From Gammaproteobacteria bacterium (lineage in GTDB: Bacteria > Pseudomonadota > Gammaproteobacteria > UBA9214), in NCBI GenBank assembly GCA_029881775.1, contig JAOULY010000045.1:1-10141 (forward strand): DNA of 10,141 nucleotides, written 5' to 3'. Below the pieces are notes generated by a model, which ran no database searches, was not told the DNA's origin, and was given only the letters and a program-made list of their open reading frames with translations. Position 1 is the stretch's first letter. Every line of letters begins with the position of its first letter. Positions 1-7,600 of the stretch are shown here, piece after piece. A program made the position numbers and the translations under genes.

Positions 1-182
1 AACTCGCTTTCAGCGGTTTCGAGACCGTTATCCACAAGGCCACCCTCGAAATCAGCGGCAAGAGCGAGACATTCCACCGCGTACGCGTCGGCCCGTTCAG
101 CAACCTGGATGCCGCCAACCGTTCACGCGAAAAGCTCATTGCCAGCGGCATAGACAGCAAGGTTGTTGAAATCAAGGGTTGA
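1..182 (+). CDS. SPOR-domain protein, 3' end only
   Basis: This is the last 59 codons of a gene that begins left of the window; the frame starts at base 3 and ends with TGA at 180-182. The visible peptide contains HRVRVGPFSNLDAAN followed by REKLIASGIDSKVVEIKG. This is the second half of a SPOR domain: the RVxVGPF strand, an alanine-rich helix, and a closing strand with a Gly-Ile/Val pattern. SPOR domains bind denuded septal peptidoglycan and are found in FtsN, DedD, DamX and RlpA. The domain sits at the extreme C-terminus, as is usual for FtsN and DedD, but nothing visible separates these options. It is convergent with the DsrE-like gene, and the REP pair at 202-270 lies between them. Confidence 0.85.
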   Translation, partial: LAFSGFETVIHKATLEISGKSETFHRVRVGPFSNLDAANRSREKLIASGIDSKVVEIKG

Positions 183-201
183 AACCAGCCCAACAATTAC
201 G

Positions 202-270
202 CTGTAGGAGCGGACGCTGTCCGCGAATAAATTATACATTGCTGTTCGCGGACAACGTCCGCTCCTACAG
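202..270. repeat. REPIN-like element 1 (inverted pair of REP palindromes)
   Basis: Two 26-nt arms at 202-227 and 245-270 are reverse complements with one mismatch, separated by a 17-nt AT-rich spacer. Each arm begins CTGTAGGAGCG and is itself a small hairpin. The left arm has stem GCGGAC/GTCCGC with loop GCT, and the right arm has the same stem with loop AAC. An inverted pair of short palindromes with a conserved head is the structure called a REPIN, normally mobilised by a RAYT (TnpA_REP) transposase encoded elsewhere. It lies in the gap between two convergent genes, where it could also stabilise 3' mRNA ends. There is no T-run beside it, so it is not a classical terminator. Confidence 0.85.
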
Positions 271-273
271 TGC

Positions 274-288
274 CATTATTCCATAATG
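274..288. terminator. Weak hairpin in the convergent gap
   Basis: CATTAT-TCC-ATAATG forms a 6-bp AT-rich stem between REPIN 1 and the end of the DsrE-like gene. A second pair, AATGCC at 285-290 and GGCATT at 312-317, overlaps it and could form an alternative stem. Either could contribute to ending transcription of the convergent genes. The stems are weak and no clear T-run follows on either strand. Confidence 0.2.
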
Positions 289-322
289 CCAATACCGTCA
301 TTTTCGTTAACGGCATTGACTC

Positions 323-661
323 CTAAAGCGTAATCACCTGGTCGGGCATGTTGCCGGCCAGCGCGCCATAAAGATTCGGGAAGCAGCCGATGGTTGCACC
401 CTCGACCAGATTATCCTCGATCTCGCGCTCCATGCAGCACTGGTCGCAACCCATCAGCAAAATGCCTTGCTCCTTTGCAACCTTTGCCAGTCGCTCGCCG
501 ATCGGATTACCCTCGACCAGTACGTAGTTGTTGTCTTCAAAGAAAAACATGCCGACCACCTCGACACCGTGGCGGCCCTCCTCCAGCTGCGGCAGGATCA
601 TCTTGCCGAGCTTGTACGAAACGGTATGGCCCTGGCTGGAAAAAATATAGGCAACTTTCAT
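323..661 (-). CDS. DsrE-family small protein (SaoD-like)
   Basis: The protein has 112 residues, the usual size for DsrE/DsrF/TusD-type proteins. It has an N-terminal beta strand MKVAYIF, a following helix (YKLGKMILPQLEE), a second strand (VEVVGMFFF) and the segment GILLMGCDQCC around residues 67-76. Cysteines 72, 75 and 76 form C-x-x-C-C, and Cys93 lies in GCFPNLYGAL. DsrE-family proteins carry persulfide sulfur on a conserved cysteine or act as small redox/sulfur-relay partners. The pattern HGVEVVGMFFF...LLMxCDQC...GCFPxLY...PDQVITL matches, from memory, the DsrE-related group called SaoD; the exact role of that group is not known to me. The ATG at 661 has a GGGAG site five bases upstream. 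The gene appears monocistronic: REPIN elements lie on both sides and no dsr or tus partner is visible. Confidence 0.8.
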   Translation of the reverse strand: MKVAYIFSSQGHTVSYKLGKMILPQLEEGRHGVEVVGMFFFEDNNYVLVEGNPIGERLAKVAKEQGILLMGCDQCCMEREIEDNLVEGATIGCFPNLYGALAGNMPDQVITL

Positions 662-666
662 ACTAA

Positions 667-671
667 CTCCC
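667..671 (-). promoter_or_regulatory. Ribosome binding site of the DsrE-like gene
   Basis: GGGAG on the - strand lies five bases before the ATG at 661 and fixes that start codon. Confidence 0.75.
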
Positions 672-704
672 GTGTGGTGTTATTAATTTAAAAACAGGAC
701 GCGA

Positions 705-733
705 ACTATACCCGATCACAGATATAAAAATAA
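705..733 (-). promoter_or_regulatory. Possible sigma-70 promoter of the DsrE-like gene
   Basis: On the - strand TATAGT (705-710) resembles a -10 box. Seventeen bases upstream, TTATTT (728-733) is a poor match to a -35 box. The position, about 45 nt before the start codon, and the AT-rich setting between REPIN 2 and the gene are plausible. The call rests mainly on the -10 box. Confidence 0.3.
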
Positions 734-736
734 CAG

Positions 737-864
737 CCGCAGGAGCGCACCGCGTGCGCGAACACGGTAGCCTGCAATACTGTTCCCGAATCTATGGTCA
801 TTATGCTGTAACGAATGACCTGTTCATTTTTTACGCCTGTTCGCGCACGCGGTGCGCTCCTACA
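737..864. repeat. REPIN-like element 2 (inverted pair of REP palindromes)
   Basis: A perfect 24-nt inverted repeat is formed by 741-764 and 838-861. With one or two mismatches the arms extend out to the TGTAGG head seen in full on the right arm. Each arm folds into GCGCAC-CGC-GTGCGC. The spacer is about 73 nt, far longer than in element 1. The head (TGTAGGAGCG) and tail (CGCGAA) are the same as in element 1 while the centre differs. It sits between the exporter gene, which ends at 910, and the start of the DsrE-like gene at 661, both on the - strand. A 12-bp direct repeat flanks its right arm. Confidence 0.82.
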
Positions 865-879
865 GTACATTTTTTACGC
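825..879. repeat. 12-bp direct repeat flanking one REP arm
   Basis: CATTTTTTACGC occurs at 825-836 and again, identical, at 868-879. Between the copies lies exactly the right arm of REPIN 2 (837-867). This looks like a duplication made when the arm arrived, or a recombination scar. Confidence 0.7.
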
Positions 880-909
880 TGTCCCGCAGGATTTACCAGG
901 GCCGGTATT

Positions 910-1548
910 CTATATTTGCGTAACAAGCAAGCGGAGTGCCAGGCCGGTCAGAACAAGGCCTGCCAGCACATGCAATATCCGTTGAGCGACTGCAGATCTC
1001 CCCAGCCATTCCCCGATTGATCCCGCCAGCACGGCAAGCAGCCCGAACACCAGCAGTGTCGACAGCATGAAAACCATGCCCAGCAACACAAATTGCAGCC
1101 ACAACGCACCCCGGGCGGGGTCGGCAAATTGCGGTAACAGCGCGAGAAAAAACAGGCTAACCTTGGGATTACTCACATTCATGATGATGCCGCGCCGGTA
1201 AAGCCGCCAGCCGTCCGGCCGACCCGCCTGATTAGCGGACAACGTTACTGGCACGGCACGCAGGGTCTGCCAGGCAAGGTACAGCAGGTAGGCGGCGCCG
1301 GCATATTTCAGCGCAGTGAACGCCAGTGGAAATGATTTAATCAGTGCGGCAACGCCCAATGCCACCGCGGCCGTATGCACCACCAGACCGGTACACAGAC
1401 CAAGCGTGATACGCAGACCGGCGCGCCGTCCATACAGGGCGGACTGGGCAAGTACAAACAGGTTATCGGGCCCCGGCGAAAGACATAACAACAACGCGAC
1501 GGCGGTAAATGCGATCAATACATCCGGTGCAATTATCAGCGGGTCCAT
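910..1548 (-). CDS. LysE/RhtB-family amino-acid exporter
   Basis: The 212-residue inner-membrane protein has the normal length for the LysE/RhtB superfamily. It carries the family signature SPGPDNLFVLAQSALYGRRAG at residues 24-44, beginning at the end of the first hydrophobic helix. A second conserved block, NVSNPKVSLFFLALLPQF, covers residues 124-141. About six hydrophobic segments are visible: roughly 8-25, 45-68, 73-95, 119-140, 148-175 and 188-209. Members export amino acids such as lysine, homoserine, threonine or leucine, or related compounds, using the proton gradient. The substrate cannot be read from the sequence. ATG at 1548 is the only start giving a complete first helix, although no good Shine-Dalgarno precedes it. 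It follows the DUF11 gene by 61 nt on the same strand, with a weak terminator-like hairpin between, so co-transcription is uncertain. Confidence 0.9.
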   Translation of the reverse strand: MDPLIIAPDVLIAFTAVALLLCLSPGPDNLFVLAQSALYGRRAGLRITLGLCTGLVVHTAAVALGVAALIKSFPLAFTALKYAGAAYLLYLAWQTLRAVPVTLSANQAGRPDGWRLYRRGIIMNVSNPKVSLFFLALLPQFADPARGALWLQFVLLGMVFMLSTLLVFGLLAVLAGSIGEWLGRSAVAQRILHVLAGLVLTGLALRLLVTQI

Positions 1549-1567
1549 GCGCCGGGAGTATAGCCTG

Positions 1568-1590
1568 AAAAACAGTCATGACCGCATGAC
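1568..1590 (-). terminator. Possible terminator after the DUF11 gene
   Basis: On the - strand GTCATG-CGGT-CATGAC (1590-1575) forms a 6-bp stem with a 4-nt loop. It is followed after two bases by TTTTT (1572-1568). The order, stem then T-run 20-42 nt past the stop codon at 1610, fits a rho-independent terminator. The stem is short and only half GC, so it is likely leaky. Confidence 0.35.
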
Positions 1591-1609
1591 AGCACGGCGC
1601 AGTCGGCTT

Positions 1610-4600
1610 CTACCGGATACCCACTGTCATTTGCACATCAAAGAATGCGCCCGAGCCGCTCATGCTGCCGGTCGGCCGCTGCCGGATACAGGTCACGTTC
1701 GCGTCATAACCGTTTCCGTCCGCAGTCGGTGGCGTACCGGTAAAACTGGCGTTATCGCAGGCGCTAGCACCGCTCACGAACGAATACTCGAATGCAGCCG
1801 CGGCCAGACTACTCGTGGTGGCACCATCAATGAACGCCGGCGCCACACAGTTCGCTACGGTCGCGACACATAGCTGCGCGTTTGCCGGGACCGGGTCAGC
1901 CATGACAACCGAATCGGTATCGGCATTGCCAGCGCCGTTATTGCTTACCCGGATAGTGTAGCGCAGCGTCGCACCCGGCAGGTTATACGGCGTGCTCGTA
2001 CCGTTGACCGGGTCTGACACGGTCTGCACCGTCTTGCTGACCGACAGTGATGCCGGGCTGACCAGCAGCGCGGCATTCCGCTGGTGGCTGATGGTGCCCT
2101 CGGTTCCCTCATGCGAAATGACCTGTGCAACCCAGTTGCCACCGGTCGCGTTTGCCGGAATCGTATAGGCGTATTCATAGGTTTTGGTAGCCGCGCCCGA
2201 GTCAGCCACTTCAGTCATGGCCGCCAGGCTGACCTGCGTTACCGGGGCCGGGTCGGTAATCGTCACTGTAGACGAAGTGATATCGAAGCTGCCGAACGGG
2301 TCACTGACGATGGCACGCACATACACCGTGGTGTTCGGCGCCACCGCGGTAAGCACTGTGCCGCCCGGGTAGGCCGCATCGTAAAACGCCACGCTGTCGA
2401 CGTTGATCACTGTCTTCGACGGCAGGTTCACAAATGACCCGGGCGGCGTCACGACGATACGACGGTTACCGCTGCCGGTCGTGTTATTGACAATCCTCAG
2501 CGTAATGGTCGAGCCGGCCGGCAGCAGTTTGTCGCCCGGCGTCGTCAGGTCCAGTGCATAGGTTGCGGTCAGGGTCGGGTTCAGGTCGACGTCGGTGAAT
2601 GACCGTGTAGCGAACACACCGATTGCGGATGACGACAGCGATACCGTGAAGCTGCGCCGCTGGCCGTCATCGACCTCGCCGAGTATCAATGTCACCGGGA
2701 TCTGGCCACTACTGCCATCGACCGTAAGGTCCGTGGCCAGCGCCGGTGTCATCGTCCAGTCAGCCGACGCCCCCTCGCTGATGGTAATGTTGCCGACGGC
2801 ACCCGGCGGATTACGCGACAGGGTGCCAGACGACAGGTACAACGGCTTGTTGCCGCCCGTTGCCACCTGCGATGACGATACGGTCACGGTCGGCGCCGCC
2901 GGCGTGGCGCCGGGCCCATCCGGGTTATTGATCGTTGCCGTGTTATCAATCGTGTCGCCGGGATTCGCACTGCCGTTGATGGTGACATCGAACACAATGC
3001 TTTCAGTACTGTTCGCCGCCATACTGATGTTCGACACATCCAGCAGCACAGCGGTTGAATTATCGATCGCACCACCCGGCACCGAGACAACGGTCAGGCC
3101 GGACGTATTTACCGGCAGGTTATCCATCACGCTGACGCCACTGGTAGCGACACCACCACTCTCGACCAGGGTAATCGTGTAACGCAATGTGTCGCCCGGA
3201 TCGGCATCGCCGCCATTGAGGTCGACCACCGTCTTGGTCGATGTCGACAGGTCCGGCTGCATTACCACGACCGTGTCACTGCTGCTGTTATTGGCCGCCT
3301 GGTTATCAAACGTGCCGTTCGCGACTGTTGCCGTGTTGGTTACACCCGGCGCGGCCGCAGCGGCGACGCTGACCGTCAGGCTAATAGCCGGCAGGCTGGC
3401 ACCGTTGGCGAGTGGTCCCGAATGCGTGCAGGTGACATCCTGGCCAGCCGCGCCACAGCTCCAGCCGCTGCCGGTTGCCGATACATAACCCAGACCGGCC
3501 GGCAGGGTGTCGGTCACTGTAATCGTCCCGCTGGCTGCCGATGGACCGTTATTACTCACGTCCAGTGTGAACACACCGTTCTGGCCAACGGTAAAGTTGC
3601 CGCTGTGCGTCTTGCTGATACTGATGTCGGCAACCGCCGTATTGGTCACACTCAGCACCTCCGTACTCAGCAACACCAGGTCGGCACCGGAACTGTAGAC
3701 CGAGGTGGCCGAGGTATCGCCCGGGCTCAACTGGCTGGACACATCATAGATATCCAGGTCGACGCCATAACTGGTGTTGCTGGACAGAATATTGATGGTC
3801 GAATTGAACTGGTTGTTGAGCGGGTTTAACCCATCGGTCAATGCCGAGCCATTAAAGGTCAGCGCCTCGTTGAAACCGTTAAGCGATGCGGAGTTTTCAA
3901 CATCGCCTTCCCAGGTCAGGATGCTATGCCTGCCGTCAATGCCCGACGGCGGGATTGTGAAGTTGTCCGGCGTCAGCGTAATCGAGCTACCGCGAAAATA
4001 CTGGAAGCCGTCAAATATGTTAATAACGCGTAACGGTTCGCTGGCATTTTCATACACCACCACCATGCTCCAGCCGGACAGCACCGCCTGCACCGCACAA
4101 TGCGGCGCGCCGTTATTGACCGTCAGGTTAGAGAAGGTATAGGTGCCATTACCCTTGGCGGCCACCTGCGCGGTGACATCCTCGAAGCCGCTGAAGAAAT
4201 CGTAGTTGGTACCGCCGTTAGCAAATGTCTCGGTGAACGTACGGTCGGCGCTGATCGCCACACCGTCAAGGCTGACGTTGTTGTCCGGCGTTGAACCGGA
4301 ACCCGCCCAGTACAGGTAGGCTGCCGTGATTGTCGAGCCGGCCGGAATACCGCTCAATACCGCGCTGTTACTGTTGGTAACCGCGCAGGCATCGACCGCG
4401 TTCGACTGTGTGCGCAGGGTGCCGCCGGTTTCCACGTAACTCATGTCACCGGCAAAACTCCGGTACAGGGTCACCGGCACACCGGAGCTGGCTGATTGCC
4501 ACGGCAATAGCAGCACGGCAGCCAGCGCCAGCAGACCGGCAATACGCTGGCCGTGAAGACGCACGGCATTCAGCATGCGCATGCCCTGGCGCAGTTGTTT

Positions 4601-4633
4601 TCTGCCTGTTTGCATATTCTGCCGTTTATCCAT
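1610..4633 (-). CDS. Secreted multidomain protein with DUF11 repeats
   Basis: This 1007-residue protein has a basic n-region (1-30), a hydrophobic stretch IAGLLALAAVLLLPW (31-45) and a likely signal-peptidase site near residues 48-51. Residues about 53-330 form a beta-rich domain (YLYWAGSG, SGWSMVVVYE, INIFDGF) that I cannot name; it faintly recalls DUF3344-type domains. DUF11-like domains follow at about 334-458 (VTDTLPAGLGYVSATG), 460-585 (PGDTLRYTITL, NTATINN) and, after another beta region (590-860), at 862-1007. DUF11 folds are Ig-like stalk or adhesin modules of surface proteins. Eight cysteines fall in four close or in-domain pairs (83/179, 393/402, 922/929, 959/982), suggesting disulfides outside the cytoplasm. 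There is no barrel, LPXTG or PEP-CTERM anchor. The chosen ATG has AGGG seven bases upstream, 13 nt after the previous stop; an in-frame ATG at 4696 overlaps the upstream gene and adds no signal-like sequence. Confidence 0.85.
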   Translation of the reverse strand: MDKRQNMQTGRKQLRQGMRMLNAVRLHGQRIAGLLALAAVLLLPWQSASSGVPVTLYRSFAGDMSYVETGGTLRTQSNAVDACAVTNSNSAVLSGIPAGSTITAAYLYWAGSGSTPDNNVSLDGVAISADRTFTETFANGGTNYDFFSGFEDVTAQVAAKGNGTYTFSNLTVNNGAPHCAVQAVLSGWSMVVVYENASEPLRVINIFDGFQYFRGSSITLTPDNFTIPPSGIDGRHSILTWEGDVENSASLNGFNEALTFNGSALTDGLNPLNNQFNSTINILSSNTSYGVDLDIYDVSSQLSPGDTSATSVYSSGADLVLLSTEVLSVTNTAVADISISKTHSGNFTVGQNGVFTLDVSNNGPSAASGTITVTDTLPAGLGYVSATGSGWSCGAAGQDVTCTHSGPLANGASLPAISLTVSVAAAAAPGVTNTATVANGTFDNQAANNSSSDTVVVMQPDLSTSTKTVVDLNGGDADPGDTLRYTITLVESGGVATSGVSVMDNLPVNTSGLTVVSVPGGAIDNSTAVLLDVSNISMAANSTESIVFDVTINGSANPGDTIDNTATINNPDGPGATPAAPTVTVSSSQVATGGNKPLYLSSGTLSRNPPGAVGNITISEGASADWTMTPALATDLTVDGSSGQIPVTLILGEVDDGQRRSFTVSLSSSAIGVFATRSFTDVDLNPTLTATYALDLTTPGDKLLPAGSTITLRIVNNTTGSGNRRIVVTPPGSFVNLPSKTVINVDSVAFYDAAYPGGTVLTAVAPNTTVYVRAIVSDPFGSFDITSSTVTITDPAPVTQVSLAAMTEVADSGAATKTYEYAYTIPANATGGNWVAQVISHEGTEGTISHQRNAALLVSPASLSVSKTVQTVSDPVNGTSTPYNLPGATLRYTIRVSNNGAGNADTDSVVMADPVPANAQLCVATVANCVAPAFIDGATTSSLAAAAFEYSFVSGASACDNASFTGTPPTADGNGYDANVTCIRQRPTGSMSGSGAFFDVQMTVGIR

Positions 4634-4640
4634 CGTCCAT

Positions 4641-4644
4641 CCCT
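4641..4644 (-). promoter_or_regulatory. Ribosome binding site deciding the DUF11 gene start
   Basis: AGGG on the - strand, within CAGGGATGGACG, lies seven bases before the ATG at 4633. It sits wholly inside the 13-nt gap after the upstream TAG (4647-4649). It favours 4633 over the longer start at 4696 and over later ATGs at 4615, 4582 and 4576. The short gap also suggests translational coupling. Confidence 0.65.
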
Positions 4645-4646
4645 GC

Positions 4647-7600
4647 CTAGCGGCGATTGAACCAGCTGACGGTGTCGCGCACCGATTCCTGGTCAAACTT
4701 GAACCGCAGTTTCACGTAAGGCCCTGCTGCCGTGAATCCCGCCAGGTTGAAATCATCATCCTCGTAACCCGCCCGGTTGTAGCCGACACTCAGCCAGACA
4801 TTGGTCGCCGGGTTATAGCCGACCGATGCGCCCCACGAGTAGTCGTAGTGATTATTGCTCCAGCCATGCAGCGTGCTGGCGCGTACCCCCGCATCCCAGC
4901 GGTCGCCGATGTCGTGCCGGTACTCGATACCGATTGAATCGGTGAAACCCGAATAGTCGATGCTGTCGATGGTGTCGCGCGCAAACTTCGCGCCGTAGTA
5001 GGTGCTGAGCTGCGATGACTTGCGACGATAATTGACCAGCACGTTATTGACGAACTTCCAGTTGTCGAACTGGCTGGCGCCGCCCTTTTGCGTCTCGACC
5101 GACAGATCGGTGCGGTTCAGCACCGTCCAGCGACGCGCAAACGGCCGATGCACCAGCCCAAGTCGCAGGTCCGCCGTGGTTCCGTCTTCGCCGGTCACCG
5201 ACTGCGTCTCGAACAGTTGCAGGCGTGCCGACAGGCCCAGCCCGGCACGCGCCTCGCCGGCGGCGGAACTGTACAGGCCCCACTTGTCTTCCGACTTCGA
5301 TGTGCGGTGCTCCAGTCTCGAGGTCCAGGACCAGTCCTCGTGTTGCCGGGTCGCGCCGAGCGATACGGCCGTGAAATCCTCGCTGCTCGCCGACGCCGAC
5401 GGCAGGGTCACGCCCAGCGGTGTGTCGCCCGGATGCCGGATGGTGGCACTGTTGTCGAGGCTGATATTCAGGCTCCAGTCATCCGACACCCGCCAGTTCT
5501 GCATCAGGCCGGCATTGGCAAACAGGCGTGGTCCATATTCACTGCCACGTTGCTCCAGCGAGGTATTCACGCTTGCACCGGTCCATGGTCGCGCCTGCAT
5601 GCCGACGCGGGTACTGTGCGTATCCTCGTTTTCACCGAACGTCACTTCCTGTTCCATGAACAGCGTGGTCGACGGGTTCAGTAAATAATCGGCGCCCAGC
5701 ACCGTGCGTGTCGGGTAATCCGCGCTGGCGTTTTCATCCAGCGACTGACTGTGATCGAGGCGCACGTTCAGCCGGCTGTCCAGCAATGAGCGGTGTCCGC
5801 CCAGTGTCAGCTGGTTCGAGCGGTTGGTCGTACCGTTGGTAAACGTATCGCGCGCGACCCGCACGCCGGCCGATACACCATAGCCATTTTCTTCATGCAC
5901 CACGGCCGTCTCGATGATGTCGCGTTCGGCATCGGTCTGCAGGTCGGACTGGCGGAACAGCTGGCCGGTCACCTGCGTGCGGTCGGTCAGGCGATAACGT
6001 CCATCGACACCGTAAAGACGCGTACCGGTACCGATACCGCTCTGCTGGCCGATGCCGAAACCGGCGTCGCGTTCACGGTAATAGACACTGCCGTCGACGA
6101 CACTGCCGGCATGATTCAGCTCGGCCAGCATGGCATCGCGATCTGATGCCGCACCCTGTTGGCTGGTGGCATATTCGAGTTTCAGCCGTGTCTGGTCATT
6201 GATGTCGAGCGTTGCATCAATACCCTGCAACGAGTCATCGCTACCGGTCTGCCCCTGGTTGATGTAGGTCGCGCCGATCTCGGCACGCTCGTCCATCAAT
6301 TGCACGGCAGCGCGTCCGCCGTAACTCCAGTTGTCGGCCCCGTTGGCGCGCGTTTCGTAATCGATGACAATGTAAACCGGGTTCAGCGCCGCATCCTGAC
6401 TGGCAACCGGTGTCCTGAAAAACAGCGTACCGGCCGCATAATCGATGTTGTAATCCGTGTGCCGCGTCATGGCCTGCGTCGACAGCACCACCTGCGGGCG
6501 GAACCGGTCGCGCGTCTCCAGCACCACCTTGTCCGAGTTGAACACCAGGTCGTTGAAACGCAGGCGGTAAAGACCGGACGTGCCATCACCGCGCAACTCG
6601 TCCTTGACGAAGTTCTGCCCGCTATCGCTGGCAAAGACATTCATCCTGACATGATCATTGCGGAACTCCGACTTGTAACCGGTCAGCGAACGGTCATAAC
6701 GTGCCAGCTCGGTTACCGTCAGGCCGGTGGTGTAATCGCCGAACAATGCATAGAACTGCCGGCGCTCGAGACGCAGGTACAGCTTCTCGCGGCTGGCCGC
6801 GTCATAGCCCTGCGCCGAACCATCGCCGTATACGGTAAAGTAACGATCCGGATCGATTTCCTGGAACAGCGTGTTGCGTTCCTCCGCGTCTTTCGCGGAA
6901 TCGTAGGCCAGTGTCATCAGCCATTCACCGCGGACTGACCCCCGGGCAAACAGCGATACCTTGCCATCGGTGAATGTGTCTTGTTCCAGTTCCACGGCCG
7001 ACAGTGATTCAAGATTGCCGCGCACGGTGTTATGCGCGAGCGTGCCTTCGGCAAGCCCCACCAGCACCCAGTCGCGTTGTGCTGCCTGCAGCCAGGGGCG
7101 CAGACGCGCCTCGCGCGCTTCCAGCGGAATAACGAGTGTGGCCTCGCCGGTACGCGTGGTCGGTTTCAGTTCGATCAGTGCAACCCCGTCCTTGCCGACG
7201 CGGTAACGCGGATTGCCGCGATCCAGCCCGGCCAGCGGTTGCCGCTGCAGGTCATCGATATCCTGCTGCGCCACGTGCGGCGGCTCGACCATGAACTGGC
7301 CGATCATGCCTTCGCGCACCGGCCGGTTATCACGGTCATACAGGCGCACGGCAATGACCGGATTTTGCCGCCCGTCCGCGACCAGGCGAGACTGCTCATC
7401 CAGCAGTTCGGCGCGCACCGGTAGCGACGACATGCGCACCTCACGTTCAATTTGCTCGACCAGCTCACCGGCGCTATCACGTATCTCGACAAGCAGGCGA
7501 TTGTTGCCTTTTTCGATATCCACACCCGCCCACTGGCTGATGGCCAGCGTTCCCGCCGTGTTGCTTGTGCGCGTATCGTAATTGAGCGCGCTGACGGCCG

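Noticed and set aside
814..832. AATGA-CCTGT-TCATT hairpin followed by a T-run on the + strand
   Set aside because: The stem is 5 bp and AT-rich, and no + strand gene ends upstream of it.
202..864. CRISPR array
   Set aside because: The repeats are inverted pairs with internal hairpins and irregular spacing, not direct repeats with uniform spacers.
754..1020. 88-codon + strand frame over REPIN 2
   Set aside because: It is formed largely by the repeat arm and the antisense of the exporter C-terminus, with no homology seen.
1316..1873. 185-codon open frame on the + strand
   Set aside because: It lies antisense across the exporter gene and the DUF11 gene end, is arginine-rich with no recognisable motif, and reflects high GC content.
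4634..4696. Longer start of the DUF11 gene at 4696
   Set aside because: It overlaps the end of the barrel gene by 50 nt and adds 21 residues unlike a signal peptide. The ATG at 4633 has an AGGG site at good spacing.
6159..6938. 259-codon open frame on the + strand
   Set aside because: It is antisense to the barrel coding region, with low-complexity His/Arg/Val composition and no supporting start site.
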